Below, one piece after another: positions 53,633 to 64,000 of a stretch of DNA of 64,000 nt. Both the position numbers and the translations under genes were made by a program. Origin of the DNA: Dendrolimus kikuchii (lineage: Eukaryota; Arthropoda; Insecta; Lepidoptera; Lasiocampidae); the NCBI GenBank assembly GCA_019925095.2, contig CM034414.1:3698001-3762000 (forward strand). The letters are read 5' to 3'. How positions within the stretch are numbered: position 1 is the first letter of the stretch; the number at the start of each line of letters is the position of its first letter. The notes under the pieces are model-generated. The model ran no database searches. It saw only the letters and a list, made by a program, of their open reading frames with translations, and was not told the origin of the DNA.

Positions 53633-54445
53633 TGGCTACGTTCCATTAGAGACTCACAACGACCACGTTTACGACCGCGATTTTTCCTGTTCCACTTGCC
53701 GGCGTTACAATCGTAAACCCAAGTGGAACGGTTATTCGACCCACCTCTTGACATGGGTCGTTGCGAGCATTGTGTGATCGAAAATGATGACGTCATTAGT
53801 GACGTTTTAGCCGCCACGACCATATCTACCGCGGATCGATGGAGGGTCATCGTCTCTACCTAATGATGGCAGAGCCGGTATAGGACTTCGAGTCTAGACT
53901 CTTTGCCACGGTCCAAATTTGCGTGGGGCAACTACCCCCCGGTGACGGGGTACGGAAGCCGCCAGACACATTAGAGGTATGTCGGCGGCTCGCGTCGGCC
54001 AATCAGCGGCGTTCGGTGGCCATCGCGGACTTCACGTTGGCTCCGTCTGCGGCATGGTTTAGGTGGCCATCTGCGGTGTCTGGTGGCTTTTCTGCGGCAT
54101 GGAGGAGATTTTCGCGACCTTTCAATATCGCCCTAATCCCGGCGGATGAGGTCACGGGGGGTCGGTAGCCATCTTGGTGCCTCGTGATCTGGTGGTCGCA
54201 CGTGTAGGGGAGCAATCCCGTGGAGGTGTGTGTGGCGGCCGTTGTCGGCGCGGTCGAACATCCGACGCGCCGACATTGCCACGAATTCTTCAACACTGGG
54301 AATGCTCAAATCGCGGGTGATCGTCGTTCCTTACGAACTGACCCGCGCCCGTCCGTACACATCCGCAAGGCGATGTTCCCGTCGCCTTGTGGAAAGGCTA
54401 ACGGACCATTTTGGGCGTTGTAAGCTACAAATGGAACGCGCTGTA
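53633..54445. mobile_element. TIR element, long form with GC-rich insert
   Basis: Left GGCTACGTTCCATTAGAGAC; right end, complemented, CAGCGCGTTCCATTTGTAGC. The outer ~200 bp and ~100 bp match the short form at 15800; positions ~53831-54340 are an extra GC-rich segment without an obvious ORF of known family. Confidence 0.5.
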
Positions 54446-54449
54446 ATAA

Positions 54450-55005
54450 TATCTTACGAAACGTAGATGTCAATTGGATCAACATCCATATCTGTTTTCT
54501 ATTAGCACCCTCCCTCATTTTAACAAATTTCCTCACTTTCTGTCTAATTATTTTTATATTTTGTCATGTTACTACTGTTTTTTTTATGTGTGGCACTACT
54601 AGAAGTAAATATTTTTCTTTCTTTCTTTCACTTCAACTAACTGTATCTAACTCAATATGAATATGGCCGTAGTATAGTCATGTGCAGTTTATGAGCAAAT
54701 TTCTTCTCCACGAAAGACGGATGGGCAGACATGACGTTTGATTAAGGGTTCAGTTATTGTTAAAATAAGCACAGAACCCAAAAAAGGTATCACGCAAGTC
54801 CATTTAGTGTTTAAGCGTCTTTGATAAAAATCTAGACAGAATTAGGTAACGAAATGTTTTAAGACTCAACTTTATATGGTTGTGTGAGAAACATTTTGCT
54901 ACAGAAGAATTGCATCGCAAATGACTAAGACGTGCTTAGCTTGCGAAGCATGCGTTTACAAATACATCTACTTTATGTATTTGGACCCTTATAAATAGAA
55001 TAGAA
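54450..55005. other. no gene seen
   Basis: AT-rich with a short TTTC run; no supported feature. Confidence 0.5.
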
Positions 55006-55077
55006 CAGAATATATATATTAATACGTGAAGCAAAAACTTTGTACCTCTTTTTACAGTATGAAAATTCGCACACTTA

Positions 55078-55373
55078 TAGTTTTTTTTTTATTGCAGGAG
55101 TTCAGCAGACAGGCAGACGGCCCACTTCATGGGAAGCGGTTACCATCGCCTATGGACATTTGCAAAACCAAAGGTGCTACAAATGCGCTGCTGCTCTCTT
55201 AAAGGAGACTGGAACCTGGTCACTAATGCCGGAACACAACACAAGGTTGTTATGGCGGCATACTCCAGACCAAGGGGTGGTCGCCATCCAGTCGAGCAAA
55301 TACCCTACCACGTGGCTGTGGGTTGTTTAGTCGCCTCTTACGACAGGCCGCCCGGCCACAGGAAATCCTGCTC
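55078..55373 (-). repeat. repeat A copy
   Basis: Poly(T)-ATTGCAGGAGTTCAGCAG to CCGGCCACAGGAAATCCTGC; inserted in the repeat B fragment at 55008. Confidence 0.75.
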
Positions 55374-55549
55374 AGATAAAATTTTTATGGTGCAAGTGCA
55401 ACGTTACATGTACGAAACGTATTCCCCCTGCTTCAACAAAACAGAAGGCTTACTATTTTACGCCGATAGCTTGTGACAGCGTGGTATCACACCGATCGTG
55501 CCGGCCCTAAGAGCTGCAATCAAGCAATGATTCCAGCGTGACTCTACCA

Positions 55550-56930
55550 CTTACGTTGTAACAGATATGAAGAACTTATTGACACATTAAGAGACGGACA
55601 TACGGCTAGATTCGATTTCAACTTGTTTCGCATGATATTGTGCAACTTATGTAGTGCAATTAATTAAACAGAACTGCGAAATCTTCAACATAATTTTGGC
55701 AAACATGAATACGGCGAAACAACAAAAAAAAGTATAATAAATTTACTAGATATTTCATAAATACAATGTAATAATTAGAGCATTAATTTGACTTTCGCTT
55801 TAATTTCCTTTCCTTTAATTATATATATTTTATATTATGCTCTCTGTTAATATAATATATTAATTAAAAAAATATGTTATAATTGTATATTCGACAAATT
55901 TCGTGTATCATTGTGTAATGGGTAAAATTTGAGGCACATTTGGTAGATTAATAACCTGTGCAGGGTTGCTGGTAGGGGCTGGATACGATGAGCTCAGGAC
56001 CTGAATGAAGCGCTATAAATGGGGCGCAGGTTTAGGTTTAGTGGGTAGTTTGGCGGCCGTTTCTCGCGACAACTTTATTTTAGAAGCCAGCGTGGAGGAC
56101 CGGTCGCTGAGAGTCCCACACACCCTCGATGCAGGCCTTATGCCTGCATTTTGGCCCTTCCCCCGAAGGACCCGAGGATGGTGTCCAAAGACATTCCCCC
56201 TGCGTTATCAAAAAAAAAAAAGTACCTGAATGACGCAAACTTTTTGAAGTTTTTAAACTTTGAAAATCACACCCATTCTTTAGAATCGTTTTTATCTCAT
56301 TAAAGCAGTTCGATATTCGAAATATGAAACCAAGGGACTTGGAGGCTTTATTGATTTTATTTATTCATAACAAAGTTACACGTCAATTTCTACATCAATT
56401 AAATCCACAGGGCATTAATAAAATTAAAAATGATATCATATTATGGGATAAAAACTCCTCATGATTATAGAAAGTGTGCTCGACTAACCATTTCCTGAGC
56501 CTGAACCTACTCGGCAGTTTATTGTATACTGATGGTCCCATGACATGCGTCAATCTCCCCGATTTAAAGGCAAGTTTGATCTTGTCTTCCAGTAGGACCC
56601 CGGAACGGCACGTCGCTCGTTATATCGACGCCAAGGACCCCGATACTATTTCTTAATCGCACACTACTTGAACTGTGCACTAAGCTTTAATACACATCGT
56701 GATCGAGCGAAACAAAAAAAAGCACACCAGTGAATTGCCGTGCGCACGAGTTGCGCAACTCGAACTTGCACTTGAGCGCCGACTGCCGCGCGCAATTGCG
56801 CAATCGGCCACTTTAAAGAGCCGCTTTATTACAATTTTATCAAAGCATTGTCTGGTTATTTTGACAGAATTTCTATAATATTATAAAATTTTATATTATT
56901 TAAAAAAAACAACTGGAATCTTATACTCTT
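55550..56930. other. no host gene seen outside the R1-like repeat
   Basis: AT-rich; an open frame at 56474-56656 has no recognised motif or splice support. Confidence 0.4.
55985..56222 (+). repeat. R1-like LINE 3' UTR
   Basis: GCGCTATAAATGGGGCGCAG through CCCCCTGCGTTATCAAAAAA; opposite orientation to the other two copies. Confidence 0.6.
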
Positions 56931-57131
56931 ATCTTAATATATATAAATTACGTGTCACGTTGTTTGTCCGCGTTGGACTCCTAAACTACTTGACCGATTT
57001 TAATCAAATTTGTACACCATGTGCAGTTTGATCCGACTTGAAAGATAGGATAGGATAGCTTACATTCGGAACCGGTAGGTGGCGCTGGAATCGGGTTCTA
57101 AATTTTATTTCTTCAGGGCAGAACAACGTCT

Positions 57132-57552
57132 TTTTTTTTTATTGGACTTGACTTTATGTTGTTGGTCCGAAGACCTTACAACTTTACCGGGGATTATGGG
57201 GCGAGTGCCTTCGCGAAGCGAAGGCGTTCGAGCCCGGGGGGGCAACTTGCTCGAGGGAGCTCCCTAAGGAGTTTTACCTCGGCTGGATTGTTGCCCTGAT
57301 GCCCACCATAGGGCGACACAAAGCACTAATTGAGAACGGGCGACGGGTAATATAAAGCCCGCGGGGAAGGATCCCGGCGGGCCGGGATCGGCGGTTCGCA
57401 GCGGCCTACGCTATCTTACTGCCGTTTCGCAACGTGTTATGGCTGGGAGAGAAGAAACGGCGAAAGAAACTTCCCAGCAACACGCCTAGTCTATCCTGTG
57501 GGGGGGCTATGTCTCCTAACGTCCCTCGCAGAGACGTGGAGAGATCTTGATC
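57132..57552 (-). mobile_element. 421-bp poly(A) retroelement insertion with 11-bp TSD
   Basis: GAACAACGTCT at 57121-57131 and 57553-57563 flank an antisense GC-rich segment ending in poly(A) (poly(T) on +). It carries the 58-nt module near its 5' end. No ORF; apparently a 5'-truncated LINE or SINE of a different family from the one at 43597. Confidence 0.8.
57421..57478 (-). ncRNA. 58-nt pseudoknot-like module in a third retroelement family
   Basis: Stem 1 GCTGGGAAG/CTCTCCCAGC and stem 2 GCCGTTTC/GAAACGGC. Both differ from the other families by paired changes that keep the pairing. It lies in the 421-bp insert at 57132-57552. Confidence 0.6.
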
Positions 57553-57579
57553 GAACAACGTCTGCCGGGACAGCTAGTA

Positions 57580-57812
57580 CTAATATATAAACCTGAAGAG
57601 TTTGTTTGTTTGAACGCGCTAATCTCAGGAACTACTGATCCGATTTGAAAAATTATTTTAGTGTTAGATAGCCCATTTATTAAGGAAGGCCATAGGCTAT
57701 ATAGCATCACAGTAAGACCAATAGAAGCGGAGCACCAATGAAGACTGTTTCAAAATCGGGGGGTTTTGAAAACAAATTTCACGCGGACGACGTCGCGGGC
57801 ACAGCTAGTAGA
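57580..57812 (+). repeat. Helitron-like repeat H1
   Basis: ACTAATATATAAACCTGAAG to GTCGCGGGCACAGCTAGTA. Confidence 0.6.
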
Positions 57813-57814
57813 CT

Positions 57815-58290
57815 ATATAAACGACGGAGAACACGATGCAATTTTTTTTAGATTTCTTGTCTGTTTGTTCGGGATTCATGTAAAAACTACTGGGCCGATT
57901 TCAATGCGGCTTTCGCTGATCTACAGCTAATTCTTAGACTTAAACTCTGCGCTACTTTTCATCCTGGGGATCCCGCGGGATTTTTGTCGGGAATGATTTA
58001 AATAGGCCAGATCAAAAAAGATCTAATTCCCATATGTTTTTTACTGATCGATAGTAAATTTAATGTAATAAAATGCGTGATATTCTTTATCCCGGCAATT
58101 ACGCGGGAATTTTCCGGGACCGGTTTGAAGTTGCTCGGGTGCATAAAAATTAGCCTATTCCGACATAATTTGCACTAAAACGATAGCTTACATTCTTTTT
58201 TTAAATGCTGCGATAGTCTGTGTCCCGGGAATCCCGCGGGAATTGCAAGTCGAGCGTGGACAAAGTAGCTAGCATATCCTAGTATTTAAA
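57815..58290. repeat. Helitron-like repeat H2, inverted
   Basis: Directly follows an H1 copy; CCCGCGGGATTTTTGTCGGG and ...GTGGACAAAGTAGC end. Confidence 0.5.
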
Positions 58291-58732
58291 TATATTTATA
58301 CGAGGTAGAAACGTAGCATAGTGCCGGCTCGTTCGGTGTGATACCACGCTCTCACAGAATATCGGTGTGAAACGGTTAGCCTTGAGGTAATCGTGTTTCG
58401 TACGATGAGTGACAGTTCTGATGGCCCACTTCCCCCTCCCCCTATCCCATCTCATTATTTCAATCCTATATCCCCTATATAGAAGTAAGATAGTAAAATG
58501 TAATCGTTGTTAAGATTTGTTGAAAATTAAAGAAAAGAAACAAAAAATGAACAAGAAAATAAAAATAAAAAGACCCCCCCCCTCTTATGTATCCTTAGTT
58601 ACTGAAATAAAAGAAAAATAAAAATCTCCATTTTGATAACGGATGAGAAGGCGATAAAAAAATCCTATAGGGAGGGTATATTCTGATAAAACATGCTATA
58701 AAACCGCCGGTTTATCATTAACTTATATTATT

Positions 58733-58973
58733 GCAGCCGGGTGGTAGGGTATTTGCCCGACTGGATGGCTACCACCCCTGGTCTAGAGTATGCCGCCATA
58801 ACAACCTTGAGTTGTGTTCCGGCATTAGTGACCAGGTTCCAGTCTCCGTTAAGAGAGCAGCAGCGCATTTGTAGCACCTTAGGTGTTGTAAATGTCTTTA
58901 GGCGATGGTAACCGCTTTGCATCAAGTGGGCCGTCTGCCTATATACTGCACTCCTGCAATTTAAAAAAAAATA
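58733..58973 (+). repeat. repeat A copy
   Basis: Starts GCAGCCGGGTGGTAGGGTAT (A box) and ends ACTCCTGCAATTTAAAAAAAA. Confidence 0.7.
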
Positions 58974-58974
58974 T

Positions 58975-59695
58975 GGTAGTCGACCCGACTCGTACAAGGC
59001 CGCTAGTGTGATAATTATTATTATATGAGATAATATAATAATATGCGACATAGTACTTAATATAACTCATTATGAACAAAGTTACAAAATTGTCCTTGAC
59101 ACAAGATTAGTACTTTTGAACAATCGTCTACACACAAAAATAAAGGAGGTCATAATATAAAGAGTATTAGAGGGTACTTATTACGAGCACTTTTCGCAAT
59201 ATTGCAATCTTGTGTTCTAATCTTAAACACTATTACACTGAATTAAGACCCCACCCTATCCACTCGTATTGATGATTAAAACCTAGCGGTCTTATTCATG
59301 TTGAGTTAGAGTAAGTTTGTAGGCTTCTTTAAGTTTAAAAAAAGGCGTTTTTTTTGTGTTATTAAACAGTACAACATGTTTAAAATATTCTCGTAAAATT
59401 TGAAATCGACCCGAGTAAGATTCTAAGAGATAGACCCTTCGGGAGTTCCGCCCATCAGGCCATGTCAGTGCAGCGTTTCGCAGGTATTAACTAACGCGTT
59501 CATCTCAAAACTCAATTTTTCAAGTCGGTGGATTATGTTCAAATTTTGCACACAATTTGAAATAACATAGTACACAAATATATTTGATAACATTATTAGA
59601 AGTATATATAAGTATACTTAGTCAAGTAAAAACAGTCAGGTCATCAGTTTTGGTTTGTAAATAGACAACAGAATCAAACAAATCAAAATGAAAAT
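58975..59695. other. no gene seen
   Basis: AT-rich; no supported feature. Confidence 0.5.
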
Positions 59696-59699
59696 TGAG

Positions 59700-60340
59700 T
59701 GCCTACTATTCATCCTACAAATAGATAACTAGATAGATAACACTGTATTATACACCAATACAAAAATGAACTTTGATAACATATAATCGAATACAATGCA
59801 AGAAAACTTAACTTATTTGTATTGTATTCTACTCATAGTCCCTCAGGACTATAAGTAGAATACTGAGCCCAGATCACCGTCTTCTATGGGTAAGGTGCCC
59901 AGAAGGCTGGCTATGTTTCCTCGCTGGATCGCCATACTGATCCGTTGGCGGAGGTAAGCACCAGCCCTCTGATCACCCGAAGAGTCAATGAGTCGTTTCG
60001 ATAAATTTTGGTAGAGGCTCATGGCTTCAGGACCCCACGGTCCAAGCGTCTCGACAGCAAACGGCACAAACGTATAACTCTCACAGAGGGTTGCATATTT
60101 GCGCCGCTTGAGTGATTCGGCTGTTTCCGCCGCTGAACCGGCCGATTTAGACGTGTTTGGTAAATGGAATGCGGCCAACGTGACTACGCAAGTCGCATCC
60201 CACACCAAAGGCTTGCCACGCTGCCAGGGAATTAGAGTCATTCCGTCGGGACGCCTACCAGCGTCACGTGCAATACCGTTCGGCTCCAATAAAGCCGGCA
60301 CGTTAGCGGTGGCAAGCGCCCTCCGTAAGACATCATTCAA
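59700..60340 (-). pseudogene. retroelement-type RPDG...WDATC protein C-terminus and 3' UTR
   Basis: The ORF (59849-60340) encodes LRRALATANVPALLEPNGIA, RRPDGMTLIPWQRGKPLVWD, VPFAVETLGPWGPEAMSLYQ and GAYLRQRISMAIQRGNIASL. RPDG...W..G..LVWDAT resembles a PD-(D/E)XK-like nuclease end found on repeat-encoded proteins in many animals. The family name is not certain; the rest of the protein is missing. The 3' UTR has TAGTCCCTCAGGACTATAAG. Confidence 0.55.
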
Positions 60341-60791
60341 GGCAGCGTGGCGCGACCATCTGCCGGCACTGCGGCGGCAAGAAAGACCGTGGTATCCCGG
60401 TAAAATTATTAAATAACATTATCTAGAACGAAGGTTTTTTTTTATTACAACAAATTTTTTCAAGCCAAATGACATGGCGAAAATTTGACCAAAAAATTTG
60501 GTGTTTTTTTGTTCAGTCTGTCAAAAATTCAATTTTTTTTTCTTCGTCCAATAACGAGATTTATCCATGTACTAACGAAATATTTTTGTTTTTTTATTTT
60601 AAATGAACCAATAATGAGTTATGCTGACCACGGCAAGAGCATTTTCTTTTGAGTAGTCAAGGAAGATGAGATACCAACGGCTGAGTTGTCGGAATTTTTA
60701 AATAAAAAAATCACAAAATACTGTTTAAACATGTATCTTTGATATGTTGAATTGTTTAAATTTAATATATGATTATATATTAAATTTAAAC

Positions 60792-61062
60792 ATGATGAAA
60801 GAATGACTAAACAGATATACAATGCAAAAGTGGATGGATGCAGAAGTCGTGGAAGGCGACGACACACCTTCCATGATCAAATTGATCGTGTACTAGCAGA
60901 AGATGATGTCAGGAGCCTTAAGAACAGACGAGCGTGCATGACAAGATTTATGAATGTCAAAGAAGCAAGTGAGGTGTGTAAGAATAAGCCTAAATGGCGC
61001 TCTGTTGTTCGTGCCTACCCCGCAAGGGAACTGGCGTGAAGTTATGTGTGTATGTATGTATT
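60792..61062 (+). pseudogene. RTE-like LINE 3' fragment
   Basis: [20 protein letters not shown] to PARELA; its 5' junction touches a perfect 17-bp palindrome (60754-60791). Confidence 0.75.
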
Positions 61063-61504
61063 GTATATATTTAAATTTTTTTTTGTAAAAATACCCCTTT
61101 TTTGAACCTCTGGAAACCACCCAACCCCTTAACTCAAAATGAATAAGACGAACAAAACATTTATGATTCGATTTTGAGCATTTAGTTGATTCCACAATGT
61201 CAGACGAAGCGGTTATTGTGTTAGAAGTTGTATCAAAATATTATAGATTGTATGATTACAGGTTGCGCACTGTAATGCTCGGTTCTCGTCGTTTACTGTA
61301 GTAATGCTCGGATCTGTAACATTAGATTACAGGCGAATGCTCGCGGTGAGAGCACACCTTTAATCTAATATGTTTCCCCACGCAAAAGAACGACTGACAT
61401 ACTGGTTAAGTTTGTAAATTTCGCCCAAAAATGTCTCATTAGTGAGCTAGGGACATCCCATTTTTAGGGGAACGACGGTATACGCGCTACACTTGATAAC
61501 GTTT

Positions 61505-61818
61505 TATCCGTGCAGGAACGGAGAAAGAATACAATGTTACTGCGGCCGGGCGGCCTGTCGTAAGAGGCGACTTAACAACCCACAGCCAGGTGGTAGGGCA
61601 TTTGCCCGACTGAATGGCTACCACCCCTGGTCTAAAGTATGTCGCCATAACAACCTTGAGTTGTGTTCCGGGATTAGTGACCAGGTTGCAGTCTCCTTTA
61701 AGAGAGCAGCAGCGCATTTGTAGCACCTTTGGTGTTGCAAAGTCCATAGGCGATGGTAACCGCTTTTCATCAAGTGGGCCGTCTGCCTGTCTGCTGATCT
61801 CCTGCAATAAAAAAAAAA
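61505..61818 (+). repeat. repeat A copy, full length
   Basis: ATCCGTGCAGGAACGGAG to CTCCTGCAATAAAAAAAAA. Confidence 0.75.
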
Positions 61819-61989
61819 ACGGAGGATTAGCGGGCTTGACAAATTGGTTATTACGATGTGCAATTTTCATCACGACGTTCTCTTTCATTTATCAACAAGT
61901 GGTTATTAACAACATGTTATAAATTGCAATCCACATCGTTGCAATGTGACGCCGGTTACTTACTAAGATACCACGAGTCCTGTTTTTAC

Positions 61990-62287
61990 ATATTCCGGTA
62001 TTAATTAATACACACCCATAACACAAGCGTGTACCTGTATATATGTATTACCCATATCACAAGCGTGTACCAGTATATATTACCTATAATACAAGCGTAA
62101 GTTGATTAGTTTGAACTTTTGAAGATATACAACGCGTATGTTTGTTTTCCGATTCCAGACACCCAGATCATAGTAAAAACAGAAATGTTGTTTAAGAAAT
62201 TTACGATACCAAGAATCGAACCCGGACGTTCTGCGTTCCAGTGAGCTCAGCTGGCAAAGGCTTAGCCCACACAACCAGAAGCCGTGA
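61990..62287 (-). repeat. tRNA-derived SINE S2 copy with triplicated tail
   Basis: B box complement GAATCGAACCCGG (62214-62226). The tail has three ~35-bp units of ACAAGCGTGTACC(T/A)GTATATAT. Confidence 0.6.
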
Positions 62288-62514
62288 TTGATTTATATGG
62301 CTATATGTCTTAACAACGGGCGTACAAGGTTCGCGATCAGCAAATATCGCTCAGCATTCGAACGCTGGACAAGTCTTTTATCATTGCAGTCCAGTGGTCG
62401 GCCCTGGCGAGGAATGTTGGGTGAAAATCACACAGTGCATGAGCGCAGCGGGAGCGGATTGAGCGATGAATTCTATCAAAGTTTGCACTAAGGCCTTTCA
62501 CACAACACTATGCA

Positions 62515-62622
62515 AGTGCCCGATACTCGAAGACTTAAAGCTCCTCTTGCCGTAAGAGGTCGAAATTGGGGTGCAAACGAAACAACTTTTCGATGGTACT
62601 GATCAATAATTTACCAAAACAT
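62515..62622 (-). repeat. repeat E copy
   Basis: Inverse of 39190-39300. Confidence 0.5.
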
Positions 62623-62639
62623 TATCATAAATCTTCACG

Positions 62640-64000
62640 AGACGTAAAGTGGGTTTTTTCGTAATTTTTCTAGTTATTTTAAGTTAAGAAAAAAATTCAC
62701 TTAATCACCTCCAAATTATTGACATGAAACCATTTCACTCCTTCAGTTATTATCGAAAAAGATTAAAAATATTCTACTATTTATAAAAGTGAGATAAATA
62801 ATTTGGTTGTATTACTTTTTAAATACAAATAGTATTTTATTCACAATAATGCATCTCAAGAATGAACGCGCCTGTGTAATTCCTGTTATCACCAGAAAAA
62901 TCTGTACCAAAAAATCGTCCAAGAATTCGGCGTTACTACAAACCTTAAGTGTCTAGGCGACATTTCATATACATTTATATAAATAAAAATCAATTGCCTA
63001 ATATATATCAGCGCATCACTTCAGAACAGTAATATTTATTTATTTAGTAATCATTTTCATGACAAGGTATGTACAAATGAATTTTCTTTGAGAGAATGAA
63101 AAAATGTTTGAGAAATGGTACAGAAAAATTAAAAGTTAAAAATACTCCATATAAAAAATGAATGAGTGAGTCAAACAAGTCTTTATAAAAATTGACATAT
63201 GTATCCGACGGGACCGACAGACGTTGTACTACTCTGACAAAATTGTTTTAGTAGCTCCAGCGTGTTTTTTTTTTTTGGGGCAGTATAGTATCTGCCGGGC
63301 CAGAAGTTGTTCTATGGTAAAAACAAAATTTAACCCGCCCCCGCTACAGCTCATTCAACATAAACACATTCGAATCGACATCCTAGTGAACGGTGCCCGA
63401 GTGACTCAACCTCATTCGTAAGATTATTGCCTTGCACCGCATATATAAACTACGCCTATATATTGATAATAATGGCCAACGCCTTCTTAGGATCCACTAT
63501 TTTTTTATTTGAGGCTGGAGCACAGCAGATAGCTCAACTTTTGTTAATGCACATCACTAGCCATCATATCAATTAATTAGTATATCACTAACAATCATAC
63601 AAACCAATTTAGGACATCAGGAGTTTTTGACGGGAACTGAAAGGAGATGCTGTGCAGTTTTATTTTCTAAAAATGTGTAAAATTACTCTAAAATGAACAA
63701 TAGTTGTGGAATATTGATAGTTTTTGAGTAGTAATTATGTTTTTTGTGAGAAATGTGAACTGTATAGTCAAATGTTGCCTTTTGAGTGGTCACAAGAACT
63801 CTGATGAATGGCACTAGCTGATTACCTACAGTTCATCTGTGCTACATATAGGCTTAAGAAAGTGAAGAAACTATATTGTAAACTAAGATCTGGCTTAAAG
63901 GCCTAGCTGCCAAGCCATAAACCTAAATAAATAAATAATAATAATTTAGCACATCACTATCATCTGCCATATTGTCAGCGACGCGCGCGCATATAACAAT
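62640..64000. other. no gene seen
   Basis: AT-rich to the window edge; short open frames lack motifs. Both WDR7 5' exons and other genes were looked for without success. Confidence 0.5.

Larger units (their letters stand above)
56930..57579 (+). mobile_element. Helitron-like repeat H4 interrupted by a retroinsertion
   Basis: Starts CTTATCTTAATATATATAAA, contains GGTAGGTGGCGCTGGAATCG (also at 41270), resumes after the insert as CTGCCGGGACAGCTAGTA. Confidence 0.55.

Overview
This window looks like intronic and intergenic DNA from a lepidopteran (moth or butterfly) nuclear genome. It has AT-rich unique sequence, short host exons with GT-AG junctions, and a very high load of interspersed repeats: RTE-like, Jockey-like and R1-like non-LTR elements, Penelope-like elements, tRNA-derived SINEs, Helitron-like repeats ending in CTAGT, and MITEs. 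No bacterial-type operon, CRISPR array or rRNA gene is present. No species can be named from the sequence alone.

Two host genes can be supported. On the + strand at the left edge (390-5850, possibly to 6344), three phase-compatible exons encode part of an unrecognised C2H2 zinc-finger protein; the second finger is rebuilt exactly across an exon-exon junction. On the - strand, thirteen exons between 35283 and 14306 encode about 670 residues of the C-terminal part of WDR7 / Rabconnectin-3 beta (Rbcn-3B), a WD40 protein that works with Rabconnectin-3 alpha on V-ATPase regulation. Nearly every neighbouring exon pair is compatible in phase; one small exon between 25364 and 21314 is missing. The 5' half of WDR7 was not found, so it lies in undetected exons right of 35.3 kb or beyond the window. 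The two genes are convergent.

Layout. 1-6.4 kb: zinc-finger exons with RTE, SINE and other insertions in the introns. 6.4-10 kb: RTE fragments and a 1.5-kb element with 332-bp inverted repeats around a cysteine-rich ORF. 10.7-14.26 kb: a TIR element holding two head-to-head Penelope-like copies with complementary deletions. 14.3-35.3 kb: WDR7, with introns full of repeats, two minisatellites and a TTA-flanked MITE. 35.3-43.5 kb: SINEs, RTE fragments and Helitron-like pieces. 43.6-48.3 kb: a nearly complete Jockey-like LINE with an intact 960-codon ORF2. 48.3-64 kb: a U2 snRNA retropseudogene, another Penelope fragment, nested Helitron/LINE insertions, a retroelement-type endonuclease-like ORF and long AT-rich stretches.

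The most interesting signal is a 58-nt RNA-like module found in three unrelated contexts: Penelope-like copies, the Jockey-like LINE and a third poly(A) retroelement. Two interleaved stems fit an H-type pseudoknot, and base changes between families are compensatory in both stems. Where the upstream ORF survives, the module starts 66-67 nt after the stop codon in both Penelope and LINE copies.
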